Shown here: piece by piece, positions 1 through 7,758 of the stretch
Layout: each line of letters opens with the position of its first letter
Position numbering within the stretch: the stretch's first letter is position 1
Assembly: GCA_021804505.1 (NCBI GenBank)
Contig: JAJZHL010000007.1
Location: 1-14,149, forward strand
Reading direction: 5' to 3'
DNA from: Pseudomonadota bacterium
Lineage (GTDB): Bacteria > Pseudomonadota > Alphaproteobacteria > Rickettsiales > Rickettsiaceae
Length of the DNA: 14,149 nt
The notes under the pieces: model-generated
Database searches by the model: none
What the model was told of the DNA's origin: nothing
Seen by the model: only the letters and a program-made list of their open reading frames with translations
Position numbers and translations under genes: made by a program

Positions 1-573
1 CAATTATATAGTCATAAGTACTGATAACTATAGAGCAGTTACAATGCAAGTAAACCAGAAAATATTAATTTATCTACTCATCCTGAAAATAAAGCAAAAT
101 CGGTTATAGACTTAGCGCATGAAAAACCAGGCAAAAAGGCTTTTACAGTTGTACTTAAAAATAAAGAAGGCGCTGAGTATGCTAGATTAACTCCTGACAA
201 AAATGGGCCAAAACTTGTAGTTATCGATAAAGTAATTTTTGCAAGTAAAGCTATGTCAGATACTATTGAAGGTTCATTGCTTAGAAGTATCACAAGGCAG
301 GTGACAGAAGGGACATTAGAAAAATCACTAAACGCCGTTCTTGTTCAAGGTGATAAGGAATCGTTCACTAGTTCAGCTAAATCTATCGGAATCGATATCG
401 GAAGTGTGATAAACCTTACTAATGCAGGGAGGGCAGAAGCCGCAGAGATAGGAAAAACAATAAGTGATTTCTCACCACAAAACCAAGGCAGTATAATAAA
501 TAACACCTCAAATAATAGGAGACAAAACGTGCTATCTAACAGTACTAGGCGACCGTCGCGAAGCGCGTTGTAA
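1..573 (+). pseudogene. Broken hypothetical gene, 3' remnant
   Basis: The +1 frame is open from 34 to the stop at 571-573. Its first ATG at 253 lies in the middle of the open stretch, so the ATG-started 106-residue ORF is probably only the end of a longer protein. The residues before the ATG (for example KSVIDLAHEKPGKKAFTVVL and LTPDKNGPKLVVIDKVIFAS) look as protein-like as those after it. In 2-60 the +2 frame reads plausibly (VISTDNYRAVTMQ), then becomes unlikely while the +1 frame takes over near 43-60, which suggests one frameshift. The product ends in a basic tail (RRPSRSAL) encoded by an abruptly GC-rich segment, so the 3' end may also be non-native. I do not recognise the family. It is soluble-looking, with no signal peptide or membrane segment in view. 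The call of a remnant is an inference; it could also be an intact gene with a rare start. Confidence 0.5.
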
Positions 574-889
574 TGATTTCTATTATAGTTATTTATTTGA
601 TAATTGCAACTAAACTAGAAATTTTGTCTATATATTCTTTGACCTTTACCCCCCAAAATGCTACAATGGCGCGAAAAATTTACTAATATGCAACCTACAC
701 TCAAGCAAAATATAACTAACGTAGTTTGCAAAATACCAAGGAGGAATTAAGGGCCAAAGGCGGTGTAAAATAAGCCAAATCAGAGGCAAGATTACAGTTG
801 TAAAATTATTCTGTTTCAACACATCTCAGTTTCTAAAAATCACCGCTTTCTCTGTTACCAAAATTGAAAATTTAAAGCTTGAATGGATT
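574..889. other. Intergenic region, 316 bp, with promoter and long leader
   Basis: No convincing gene is seen. The segment carries the sigma70-like promoter at 639-667 and then about 215 bp before the RelA/SpoT start. The frame of the RelA/SpoT gene stays open upstream to 725 (stop at 722-724) but contains no ATG, GTG or TTG, so ATG 890 is the first usual start. A GGAGG sequence at 740-744 is too far from ATG 890 to act as its ribosome binding site. It could serve a small or rare-start ORF or be chance. Confidence 0.5.
639..667 (+). promoter_or_regulatory. Sigma70-like promoter upstream of RelA/SpoT gene
   Basis: TTGACC at 639-644 and TACAAT at 662-667 are separated by exactly 17 bp. Each hexamer has five of six consensus bases (TTGACA, TATAAT). 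Transcription would start near 674 and give a leader of about 215 nt before the ATG at 890. This is the best sigma70 match I noticed in the non-coding part of the window, but AT-rich DNA gives many chance matches. Confidence 0.55.
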
Positions 890-1477
890 ATGCCACTACT
901 TGAGAGTAATAGTATATTAGGGATCATGGGTATGATCACTATAAAACTACAGGAACATAAGATCAGAGCAAAAGTGTCTTACAGATTGAAGCATCCTAAC
1001 TCTGTTTTAGAAAAAATGATAACGAAAAATCTTGAACTGCATGAAATAAAAGATTTAGTTGCATTTAGGTTCATTGTCCCCAGATTAAAAGACTGTTATA
1101 ATGTCCTTGATATTATTGGCCAAGTCTGCCCTTCTAACGTAATATATAAAAAAGATTATATAGCTAGTCCGAAAGAGAATGGCTATCGTTCTTTACATCT
1201 TGTGATTTCGGATAACGAATTCATGCGAAACGTTGAGATGCAAATCAGAACTAAAGCAATGCATGATATAGCAGAAACTGGTAGTGCGAGCCATTCTAGA
1301 TATAAAAACCAAAGGAAAGATCAAGCAGACGCTTTGTTTGATACAATGATAGATGAGATAACCACTCTCAAAGCTCACGATATTTGGCGTACCTTCCAGT
1401 GGACTATCCCAGAACTTGCTACCTATGAGCAAGAGCTCAAGCAAATATGGCATCGTTATAAAACAGAAATACGGTAG
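890..1477 (+). CDS. Stand-alone RelA/SpoT-type (p)ppGpp synthetase domain protein
   Basis: The 195-residue product is a RelA/SpoT nucleotidyltransferase domain, which transfers pyrophosphate from ATP to GDP or GTP to make alarmone. Visible motifs in order are a substrate-binding RLKHPNSVLEKM at 32-43, DLVAFR at 55-60 with the metal-binding Asp55, YKKDYIASPK at 86-95, the G-loop NGYRSLH at 97-103 with the stacking Tyr99, and VEMQIRT at 115-121 with catalytic Glu116. The usual AETG-SASH segment follows at 128-135. There is no HD hydrolase domain before it and no TGS or ACT domain after it, so it is far shorter than full RelA or SpoT (about 700 residues). Split or truncated spoT genes are known from Rickettsiales. 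The loop that is RFKD or EFDD in long enzymes reads YKKD here. The core residues are present, so activity is plausible. ATG 890 is chosen because no earlier usual start exists in the open frame; no Shine-Dalgarno sequence is evident. Confidence 0.85.
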   Translation: MPLLESNSILGIMGMITIKLQEHKIRAKVSYRLKHPNSVLEKMITKNLELHEIKDLVAFRFIVPRLKDCYNVLDIIGQVCPSNVIYKKDYIASPKENGYRSLHLVISDNEFMRNVEMQIRTKAMHDIAETGSASHSRYKNQRKDQADALFDTMIDEITTLKAHDIWRTFQWTIPELATYEQELKQIWHRYKTEIR

Positions 1478-1614
1478 AGTTCCATATTTATTTGGTAACT
1501 AATATCTTTATTATGTTTACAAATGCTTAAATAGCGACTAAAGTTAAGAATTTCAATTATAAGTTAACAAATATTGGACTTTATAACCGTTGCGAAATGC
1601 CTCTAATTTGAACT

Positions 1615-2536
1615 ATGAGTGAATTAAACCAAGGCCTAAACAGAACAACTATGAAAACTACCTTACCTGACCGTTCTCTATTTATTAAAAGCCGGCTTCA
1701 CCTAATAGTTCATGAGATCCTGACCGTTGGCAAAGACAAAATTGCTATGATTATTTTGTTTGGGTCATATGCTAGAGGAGACTGGGTCAAAGACATATAT
1801 ACTGGGGGACATATAACTTAGCTACCAAAGCGATTTTGATATTATGCTCGTATTGAAGAAAGCTAACTATGGTGGCTATAAAGCAACAAATTTACAGCAT
1901 AAAATCGAAGAGAGGTTAGAGAAGAAATTAAACGTAGACATCATGAAAGAACCATCCGTTACCCTGGTATTGGAACCTATAACAAGAGTTAATGAGCAAC
2001 TTGACAAAGGCCAGTATTTCTTTTCCGATGTCATAAAAGAGGGCATCTTGCTCTATGATTCTGGTGAATATACCCTCTCACCGGTTAGAGAAGAAATACC
2101 ATGGAAAGAAAGAAGAACGATAGCTCAGGAAGAATACGAAGACTGGTTTGAAAGCGGAGCAGAGTTTTTAGCTCTCACGGCAAGCGCTTTTGAAAAAATG
2201 ATGCTTAAGAAAGCAGCTTTTTTGCTACACCAGGCTACCGAGAGTTTCTATAATGCTATTTTATTGGTGTTCACAGGCTATAAGCCAAAAACTCATGATA
2301 TACTAGAGCTTGCCAAGAAAGCCAGAAATTATCATAACAACCTGTTTATGATATTCCCGACTGAAACGCAAGAGCAAGAAGACTGCTTTACCCTGCTCAA
2401 AGATGCTTATATCAAGGCCAGATATGACAAACACTATAAAATCAGTAAAGAACAGATGCTTTATCTTATTAGCAGAGTAGAGAAGTTGAAAGCTGTCACA
2501 GAAAAAATTTGCCTGGAAAAATTGGTTAAGAAATAA
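1615..2536 (+). pseudogene. MNT nucleotidyltransferase-HEPN fusion, frameshifted
   Basis: Two adjacent frames together make one protein of about 306 residues. Positions 1615-1821 encode the start of a minimal nucleotidyltransferase with the LFGSYARGD motif (Gly50-Ser51). The +2 frame then continues it from about 1820 with SYQSDFDIML, giving the DxD metal ligands, and VDIMK, giving the third acidic residue. A HEPN domain follows, about residues 92-225 of the second segment, ending with the ARYDKHYKI motif characteristic of these fusions. Removing one T of the TT pair at 1818-1819 would join the halves without loss, so a single-base insertion is the simplest explanation. MNT and HEPN proteins often form toxin-antitoxin pairs in which MNT modifies the HEPN ribonuclease; the fused form is also widespread. 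The second half has an internal ATG at 1844, which would give a product that has lost the GS motif and the DxD aspartates. Start 1615 or 1651 cannot be decided; neither has a clear ribosome binding site. Confidence 0.8.
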
Positions 2537-2721
2537 TTTATGACCATCTTAATATTTTATTTATTATAATATCTATTATATCTACAACAAGTTCTTTTTA
2601 AATAACTCACCTTATGCTTAAGTAGTAGAAGAGTTATTCGACCAAAGGTTATTCTTCTGTTGGGCATGCTGCCAACACAGCTTCTTCAATATCACTCCTA
2701 TAATTATCAAAAAATTTTAGT

Positions 2722-3384
2722 ATGAGCGTCTTAGTGCTAACAAAAAATTTGTTAAAATACTTTCATCACGAGAAAACTGATTGGATAAATATGGTGGTCA
2801 TAGACTTAAGAAATAGATTATATAAATTAAACCTTGCCGATAGGGAGCATTTAAAAATATATGAGGAATTATTATTTCTTTTTATCCGAAGCAACGAGGG
2901 TGAAAAACTATCTGTATATAGAGACATTAAGGGATATAGGACTATCAGTGTAGGGTATAATATGGATACCTATAAGAGCAAAGAGGTATGGCAGCAAATA
3001 TTTGCTAAGCATGTATCATTTGATGCAGTATATAGTGGTAAGGCCGCTATTACAGCACAGCAATCTCGTAAGTTATATGAGTATAAAATTAGATTAAACC
3101 GCCTAGAATTAGAAGTTATTTACAGTAATTTTTGGCATAAATTTAAGGCGAATGAAAGGCTAATGATAGAAGACCTATACTGGAATGGTGGGAATAAGCT
3201 TGCAGGTAAGGCTACCAGATTTTTTAGCTATATAACAAAGTATGCTTCTACCAAGAAACTGGAGTTTCTGCTGGAAGCGCTAACAGAGATAAAAGAAAGG
3301 TCTAATAAAGAGAAAATTAAAGGAATTCAAAATCGGAGGAACTTGCAAAGTGAAATAGGTAATTCATCAAAATGCATAATATAA
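2722..3384 (+). CDS. Phage-lysozyme-like muramidase (GH24 type)
   Basis: The 220-residue protein resembles T4 lysozyme, which cleaves the N-acetylmuramic acid to N-acetylglucosamine bond of peptidoglycan. The segment IRSNEGEKLSVYRDIKGYRT (55-74) matches the T4 active-site region, so Glu59, Asp68 and Thr74 take the places of Glu11, Asp20 and Thr26. TAQQSRKLYEYKI (111-123) matches the next helix, LMIEDLYWNGGNKLAGKATR (147-166) the central helices, and KGIQNRRNLQSEI (200-212) the C-terminal GI-NRR motif of phage lysozymes. The first ~50 residues have no counterpart in T4 lysozyme and contain no obvious signal peptide or membrane anchor. There is no holin or other lysis gene beside it. The start could be Met24 (2791); neither start has a good Shine-Dalgarno sequence. 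It may be a domesticated phage gene; function is inferred from the motifs. Confidence 0.72.
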   Translation: MSVLVLTKNLLKYFHHEKTDWINMVVIDLRNRLYKLNLADREHLKIYEELLFLFIRSNEGEKLSVYRDIKGYRTISVGYNMDTYKSKEVWQQIFAKHVSFDAVYSGKAAITAQQSRKLYEYKIRLNRLELEVIYSNFWHKFKANERLMIEDLYWNGGNKLAGKATRFFSYITKYASTKKLEFLLEALTEIKERSNKEKIKGIQNRRNLQSEIGNSSKCII

Positions 3385-3404
3385 TTAATTTTTTAGTAGC
3401 CCCC

Positions 3405-3432
3405 CTTGTAAATAAAAAGTAGGTCATTATAT
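3405..3432 (+). promoter_or_regulatory. Possible sigma32-type promoter for dnaK
   Basis: CTTG at 3405-3408, preceded by a C run, and CATTATAT at 3425-3432 are 16 bp apart. This loosely fits the alphaproteobacterial heat-shock promoter pattern (CTTG, about 17 bp, CYTATNT). It sits 48 bp before the dnaK start, where such a promoter is expected. The match is imperfect and was judged by eye. Confidence 0.35.
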
Positions 3433-3467
3433 ATCAGATTTAGTAGATTTATTTAAAATTGGGATTT

Positions 3468-3473
3468 AAGGAG
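3468..3473 (+). promoter_or_regulatory. Shine-Dalgarno sequence of dnaK
   Basis: AAGGAG lies six bases before ATG 3480. It decides the start: the earlier in-frame ATG at 3459 would add seven residues that DnaK proteins do not have, while ATG 3480 gives the family start [12 protein letters not shown]. Confidence 0.85.
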
Positions 3474-3479
3474 TGTTTT

Positions 3480-5366
3480 ATGGGAAAAGTAATAGGTATA
3501 GACTTAGGAACTACCAATTCCTGCGTTGCAGTGATGGAAGGAAAAGAACCAAAAGTTATAGAAAATGCCGAAGGGCTTAGAACCACGCCGTCTATGGTGG
3601 CTTTTGGTAGCGGAGGAGAAATATTAATAGGTGATCCTGCAAAGCGGCAAGCAGTGACTAATCCTCGCAATACCTTTTTTGCAGTAAAAAGGTTAATAGG
3701 TAGGATATTCCGCGATCCATTAGTTAAAAAGGATCAGGATCTAGTACCATATAATATAGTTGAGGCTAGTAATAAGGATGCGTGGCTTGAAGCGCAAGGA
3801 AAACAATATTCTCCAAGCCAAATTAGTGCTTACATCTTACAAAAAATGAAAGAAGCCGCTGAAAATTATCTGGGTGAAACTGTAACGCAAGCAGTTATAA
3901 CTGTACCTGCTTATTTTAATGATTCACAACGTCAGGCAACAAAAGATGCTGGTAAAATAGCTGGTCTTGAGGTACTACGGATAATCAATGAACCGACAGC
4001 AGCAGCACTTGCATATGGTTTTGACAAAGCAGAAAGTAAAATAATTGCTGTGTATGACCTTGGTGGCGGTACTTTTGACATATCAATCCTAGAAATAGGT
4101 AATGGGGTATTTGAAGTTAAATCCACTAATGGTAATACTTTCCTAGGGGGCGAGGACTTTGATGCAAGAATTCTTGATTACTTAATCGATGAATTCAAAA
4201 AAGAAAGCGGAATGGATTTACGTAAAGACCCACTAGCTTTACAACGTTTAAAAGAAGCAGCTGAAAAAGCAAAAAAAGAATTATCCTCAACACAGCAGAC
4301 AGACGTAAATTTACCATATATTACTGCTGATAGTTCAGGTCCTAAACACTTAAATATTAAGTTTACCAGGGCAAAGTTGGAGTCTTTAGTAGCAACACTA
4401 ATTGATGACACCATAGAACCTTGTAAAAAAGCCTTAAAGGATGCTGGATTAAAAGCATCTGATATACAGGAAGTAGTACTTGTTGGTGGTATGACCAGGA
4501 TGCCAAAAGTAATCGAAAAAGTGAAAGAATTTTTTGGTCGTGAACCACATAGAGGAGTGAACCCTGATGAGGTTGTGGCTCTTGGTGCTGCAATCCAAGG
4601 CGGTGTATTAAATAAGGAAGTAACCGACATATTACTACTAGACGTCACCCCATTGTCCCTAGGTATTGAGACTCTTGGCGGAGTATTTACCAGGTTAATT
4701 GATCGCAATACTACCATTCCTACCAAGAAAAGCCAGATATTCTCTACTGCTGAGGATAACCAACATGCAGTAACTATTCGGGTATTCCAAGGGGAACGGG
4801 AAATGGCTGCAGATAACAAATTGCTTGGTCAGTTTAATCTTGAAGGGATACCTCCTGCACAACGTGGTTTACCACAAATAGAGGTAACATTTGACATAGA
4901 TGCAAATGGTATAGTACACGTTTCTGCTAAAGATAAGGCTAGCGGTAAAGAGCAAAAGGTCACAATTCAAGCTTCTGGCGGACTCAGTGATGCAGAAATT
5001 GAACAAATGGTGAAGGATGCAGAAAAAAATGCTACTGAGGATAAGAAGCGTAGAGAATTGATTGAGGCAAAAAATAGTGCTGATAGCTTAATCTACTCAA
5101 CCGAAAAAACTCTCAAAGAGCATGAAAGTAAGATTCAAGCTGGAGATAAGCAAGAAGTTGAGAAAGCCATCAGTGAGCTAAAATCAGCCTTAGAGACAGA
5201 GGATGTTGAGCAGATCAAATCCAGAACCACTGCCCTTGCCACAGTTAGTATGAAAATTGGAGAGGCGATGCACCAAACACAACCAAGTGATGATAGTGCA
5301 AATACTCAAGATACTGGCGAAGACAAAGTGGTGGATGCTAACTATGAGGATTTAGGTAAGAAGTAG
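3480..5366 (+). CDS. dnaK: Chaperone DnaK (Hsp70)
   Basis: The 628-residue product is a full-length Hsp70, the ATP-driven cytoplasmic chaperone that binds exposed hydrophobic peptide segments and works with DnaJ and GrpE. The nucleotide-binding domain shows the phosphate-1 motif [10 protein letters not shown] near residue 6, the second phosphate motif DLGGGTFD at 193-200 and the adenosine motif [10 protein letters not shown] near 334. The interdomain linker DILLLDVTP is near 383-391, followed by the beta-sandwich substrate-binding domain and the helical lid. The C-terminus is acidic and polar, ending [10 protein letters not shown], in place of the EEVKDKK type. The start is fixed by the Shine-Dalgarno sequence at 3468. 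dnaJ follows on the same strand, the usual dnaK-dnaJ order of alphaproteobacteria, but with an unusually repeat-filled 227-bp gap. A heat-shock promoter may lie at 3405-3432. Confidence 0.98.
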   Translation: MGKVIGIDLGTTNSCVAVMEGKEPKVIENAEGLRTTPSMVAFGSGGEILIGDPAKRQAVTNPRNTFFAVKRLIGRIFRDPLVKKDQDLVPYNIVEASNKDAWLEAQGKQYSPSQISAYILQKMKEAAENYLGETVTQAVITVPAYFNDSQRQATKDAGKIAGLEVLRIINEPTAAALAYGFDKAESKIIAVYDLGGGTFDISILEIGNGVFEVKSTNGNTFLGGEDFDARILDYLIDEFKKESGMDLRKDPLALQRLKEAAEKAKKELSSTQQTDVNLPYITADSSGPKHLNIKFTRAKLESLVATLIDDTIEPCKKALKDAGLKASDIQEVVLVGGMTRMPKVIEKVKEFFGREPHRGVNPDEVVALGAAIQGGVLNKEVTDILLLDVTPLSLGIETLGGVFTRLIDRNTTIPTKKSQIFSTAEDNQHAVTIRVFQGEREMAADNKLLGQFNLEGIPPAQRGLPQIEVTFDIDANGIVHVSAKDKASGKEQKVTIQASGGLSDAEIEQMVKDAEKNATEDKKRRELIEAKNSADSLIYSTEKTLKEHESKIQAGDKQEVEKAISELKSALETEDVEQIKSRTTALATVSMKIGEAMHQTQPSDDSANTQDTGEDKVVDANYEDLGKK

Positions 5367-5401
5367 CCTTATACTGTTGTCATGTCGGCAACTTTACTGT
5401 C

Positions 5402-5421
5402 ATTCCTGCGTAGGCAGGAAT
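5402..5421. repeat. Palindromic repeat hairpin 1 (dnaK-dnaJ spacer)
   Basis: Perfect 8-bp stem ATTCCTGC / GCAGGAAT (5402-5409 with 5414-5421) around a 4-base loop. It is preceded by GTC, which fits the 'GTCATTCC...' type of dispersed repeat. It has no U-tract, so it is not a classical terminator. Confidence 0.8.
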
Positions 5422-5430
5422 AACCAGGAA

Positions 5431-5456
5431 GATCCCGAATCAAGTTCGGGATGACC
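5431..5456. repeat. Palindromic repeat hairpin 2, copy A
   Basis: Perfect 8-bp stem ATCCCGAA / TTCGGGAT (5432-5439 with 5445-5452) and a 5-base loop. All 26 bases are the exact reverse complement of 9141-9166, which identifies a dispersed repeat family and not a local structure. Confidence 0.9.
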
Positions 5457-5496
5457 CCTTGGGACGTTCTGGATCTAATATAACATTCTTCCCTGT

Positions 5497-5516
5497 ATCC
5501 CCGCCTTCGCGGGGAT
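5497..5516. repeat. Palindromic repeat hairpin 3 (dnaK-dnaJ spacer)
   Basis: Perfect GC-rich 8-bp stem ATCCCCGC / GCGGGGAT (5497-5504 with 5509-5516) around loop CTTC, followed by GACAT as in the sibling repeats. It is the strongest hairpin in the spacer and could attenuate transcription or protect the 3' end of the dnaK message. Confidence 0.85.
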
Positions 5517-5593
5517 GACATATGGTTGCGAGGATGACATAGAGCGGCAATGGCATAGAAGGTATGAAAGTATAAAATTAAAAAATATATATT

Positions 5594-6718
5594 ATGTCAT
5601 CACAAGATTATTATCAGCTACTTGGAGTTAGTAAAACTGCTACGGCGGCAGAAATAAAAAAGGCTTATCATAAACTTGCAATGCAGTATCATCCTGACCG
5701 CAATAGCTCAGGTGATAAAGAAGCAGAGAAGAAGTTTAAGGAAATAAATAACGCCTATGATGTACTAAAAGATGAGCAAAAAAGAGCTGCTTACGACCGT
5801 TTTGGGCATCAAGCATTCCAAAATGGCGGCCCTTCTGCTGGTGCTGGAGGAAATAGAGGCGGTTTTGGCCCTGATATTAATGATATATTTGGTGACTTTT
5901 TTAGTGATTTTATGGGCGGTAATGCCAGAAGGCAGAAACCTAACATGTCTGCCAGAGGTTCTGATTTAAAGTATAATATCACTGTAACCCTGCAAGAAGC
6001 GTTCACAGGTGTAGATAAAACTATCAATTTTACTAGCGAAGTCAAATGTACCTCCTGTAGTGGTAGTGGCTCAGAAAATGAAGGCGGCACAACTCAATGT
6101 GATGCTTGTCATGGGCAAGGGGTTACGAGAGTGCAGCAGGGGTTTTTTACTTTAGAACAAACCTGTAGCAAATGTCATGGAATGGGGCAAATTATTAAAA
6201 ACCCATGTAAAAAATGCCATGGGAATGGACGCCACTCTCAACATCGAAACTTACTAGTCAATATTCCAGCTGGTATTGAGGAAGGCACCCGTATAAGACT
6301 AGCAGGTGAAGGTGATGCAGGTTTACGAGGCGGTGGTAATGGCGACCTGTATATTTTTGTCAGTATTAAACCTCATGATGTCTTTAAAGTAGAAGACGCT
6401 AATTTGCATTGTAGGCTACCGATTAGTTTTACTAAAGCAGCTCTAGGAGGTGAAATAGACATCCCAGACATAGAAGGTGGTAAAGTGACACTAAAAATTC
6501 CTGCCGGCATACAAAATGGCGAGAAATTAAGATTGAAGGGTAAAGGTATGTCTAAGGTAAGGTCTACAGTCAGAGGAGATATGTTCGCGCATGTGCATAT
6601 AGAGGTGCCCAAACATCTAAATAAGAAACAACGTGACTTACTAGAGACGCTAGACAAAGAGCTAGGAGGAAGTGATGATACAGGTTTTTTTGACAAAATG
6701 AAAAATCTTTGGTCATAA
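5594..6718 (+). CDS. dnaJ: Co-chaperone DnaJ (Hsp40, type I)
   Basis: The 374-residue product is a complete class I J-protein, which delivers unfolded substrate to DnaK and stimulates its ATPase. The J domain occupies about 1-70 with the essential HPD triad at 33-35. A Gly/Phe-rich linker (about 74-110) follows, including [10 protein letters not shown]. The zinc-binding domain has all four CxxCxGxG repeats, starting at Cys152, Cys169, Cys191 and Cys205. The two C-terminal substrate-binding beta domains and a short dimerisation tail complete the protein. No residue of note is missing. It follows dnaK on the same strand after three hairpins, so it may be expressed at a lower level from the same message or from its own promoter. 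No clear Shine-Dalgarno sequence precedes ATG 5594; the start is fixed by the family N-terminus. Confidence 0.97.
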   Translation: MSSQDYYQLLGVSKTATAAEIKKAYHKLAMQYHPDRNSSGDKEAEKKFKEINNAYDVLKDEQKRAAYDRFGHQAFQNGGPSAGAGGNRGGFGPDINDIFGDFFSDFMGGNARRQKPNMSARGSDLKYNITVTLQEAFTGVDKTINFTSEVKCTSCSGSGSENEGGTTQCDACHGQGVTRVQQGFFTLEQTCSKCHGMGQIIKNPCKKCHGNGRHSQHRNLLVNIPAGIEEGTRIRLAGEGDAGLRGGGNGDLYIFVSIKPHDVFKVEDANLHCRLPISFTKAALGGEIDIPDIEGGKVTLKIPAGIQNGEKLRLKGKGMSKVRSTVRGDMFAHVHIEVPKHLNKKQRDLLETLDKELGGSDDTGFFDKMKNLWS

Positions 6719-6733
6719 TATTGCTGATTCCTG

Positions 6734-6739
6734 TATAAT
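6734..6739 (+). promoter_or_regulatory. Possible -10 element before mltG
   Basis: A perfect TATAAT lies in the 58-bp gap between dnaJ and mltG, 37 bp before the TTG start. The best upstream hexamer is TTGGTC at 6709-6714 with a long 19-bp spacer, so the -35 is weak. It would separate expression of the mltG-cyaY-mrp cluster from dnaJ. Confidence 0.3.
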
Positions 6740-6776
6740 ATCAACAACATGTCTAATATTTTTATAGGTATAAGCT

Positions 6777-7754
6777 TTGTTAAAAAAAATATTACGGCTA
6801 AAATTTATTTTTATAGTTTTATTATTAGCCCTACTGGTCAGTAGTATAAATTTCTGCATATACTACCTATTCGTGCCTGGTCCTCTAACGAAGGATACAA
6901 CCCTTATAATAAGACCTAAGCTCTCTATTGATCAAATTGCTACAATACTTAACGAAAATAAGGTCGTTAAGTATCCAACTTTGTTTGCTTTGCTGACCAA
7001 AGGGTATTCTTTAAAATACAAAATAAAAAGTGGAGAATATACTTTCACACAAAATATCTCTCCAATCCAAACTATAAGGATACTAGCAAGTGGTAAATCT
7101 ATTATCCACAAAATAGTTGTACCAGAAGGTACTATGGTCAGTGAGGTAATAGTTAAAATTAATACCGAGGAACGTTTGACAGGAGAGATTTTAGGAACGA
7201 TTCCTGAGGGTTTCTTGATGCCTTCAACTTATTTTTATTCATATGGTGACCAAAAAGATCAAATTATTGGCAAAATGCGAAAATTAATGTCAGCAGAGCT
7301 AGATAAAGTGATGGTTAAACTATCACCTGCCTCGCCTTTAAAAACACGCCTGGATGTTTTAACTCTGGCCTCAATTGTAGAAAAAGAAGCAACCTTAGAT
7401 GAAGAAAAGCCTATTATTGCAGCTGTACTGCTTAATCGCCTTAAGAAAGGCATGAGGTTACAAGCCGATCCAACAGCGGTTTATGCCATCACTCTTGGAC
7501 AACATAAATTAGGAAGGAACTTAACCAAAAAGGATTTAGCCATAGAGTCACCATATAATACCTACCGCAGACATCACTTACCACCAGGGCCTATTTGCTG
7601 CCCCGGTACTAAATCTTTGGAAGCGGTGGTAAAGCCTGCAAATGTTAATTTTTTATATTTTGTATCAAATGGTCAATGGGGACATTATTTTGCCACTAAC
7701 TATGAAGAGCATCTTCGGCATGTTAACATCTACCGTAAAGGTTTAAAAGAGTAA
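6777..7754 (+). CDS. mltG: Endolytic murein transglycosylase MltG (YceG)
   Basis: The 325-residue product is a membrane-anchored lytic transglycosylase that cuts nascent peptidoglycan strands and acts as a glycan-chain terminator. One membrane segment is seen at about 10-32 after a basic start (MLKKILRLKF), placing the rest in the periplasm. A LysM-like region follows at about 42-110, then the YceG catalytic domain. Family motifs present are VPEGTMVSEV (115-124), EGFLMPSTYFYS (144-155), ASIVEKEA (198-205) with the proposed catalytic Glu, LQADPTAVYA (228-237), SPYNTYRRHHLPPGPI (258-273) and the C-terminal FATNYEEH (305-312). The CC at 274-275 takes the place of the more usual CNP context. The start is TTG: an in-frame stop lies just upstream at 6771-6773, and AGG at 6766-6768 is suitably placed. 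It begins a tight cluster with cyaY (4-bp gap) and mrp. The window shows its host has kept peptidoglycan-processing capacity. Confidence 0.93.
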   Translation: MLKKILRLKFIFIVLLLALLVSSINFCIYYLFVPGPLTKDTTLIIRPKLSIDQIATILNENKVVKYPTLFALLTKGYSLKYKIKSGEYTFTQNISPIQTIRILASGKSIIHKIVVPEGTMVSEVIVKINTEERLTGEILGTIPEGFLMPSTYFYSYGDQKDQIIGKMRKLMSAELDKVMVKLSPASPLKTRLDVLTLASIVEKEATLDEEKPIIAAVLLNRLKKGMRLQADPTAVYAITLGQHKLGRNLTKKDLAIESPYNTYRRHHLPPGPICCPGTKSLEAVVKPANVNFLYFVSNGQWGHYFATNYEEHLRHVNIYRKGLKE

Positions 7755-7758
7755 CAAT

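Noticed and set aside
688..750. 20-codon ORF between the promoter and the RelA/SpoT gene
   Set aside because: Too short, without a ribosome binding site in front, and no peptide pattern that would support a leader peptide.
3459..3479. Seven-residue N-terminal extension of DnaK from ATG 3459
   Set aside because: The Shine-Dalgarno sequence at 3468-3473 lies inside it and points to ATG 3480, which gives the universal DnaK start.
4178..4819. Long minus-strand open frame of 213 codons inside dnaK
   Set aside because: It lies wholly opposite a conserved dnaK region and its peptide is a low-quality, Ser/Phe-rich shadow with no family motif.
5402..5516. Hairpin series between dnaK and dnaJ as a CRISPR array
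   Set aside because: The three hairpins differ in sequence and spacing and there are no repeated spacers or cas genes.
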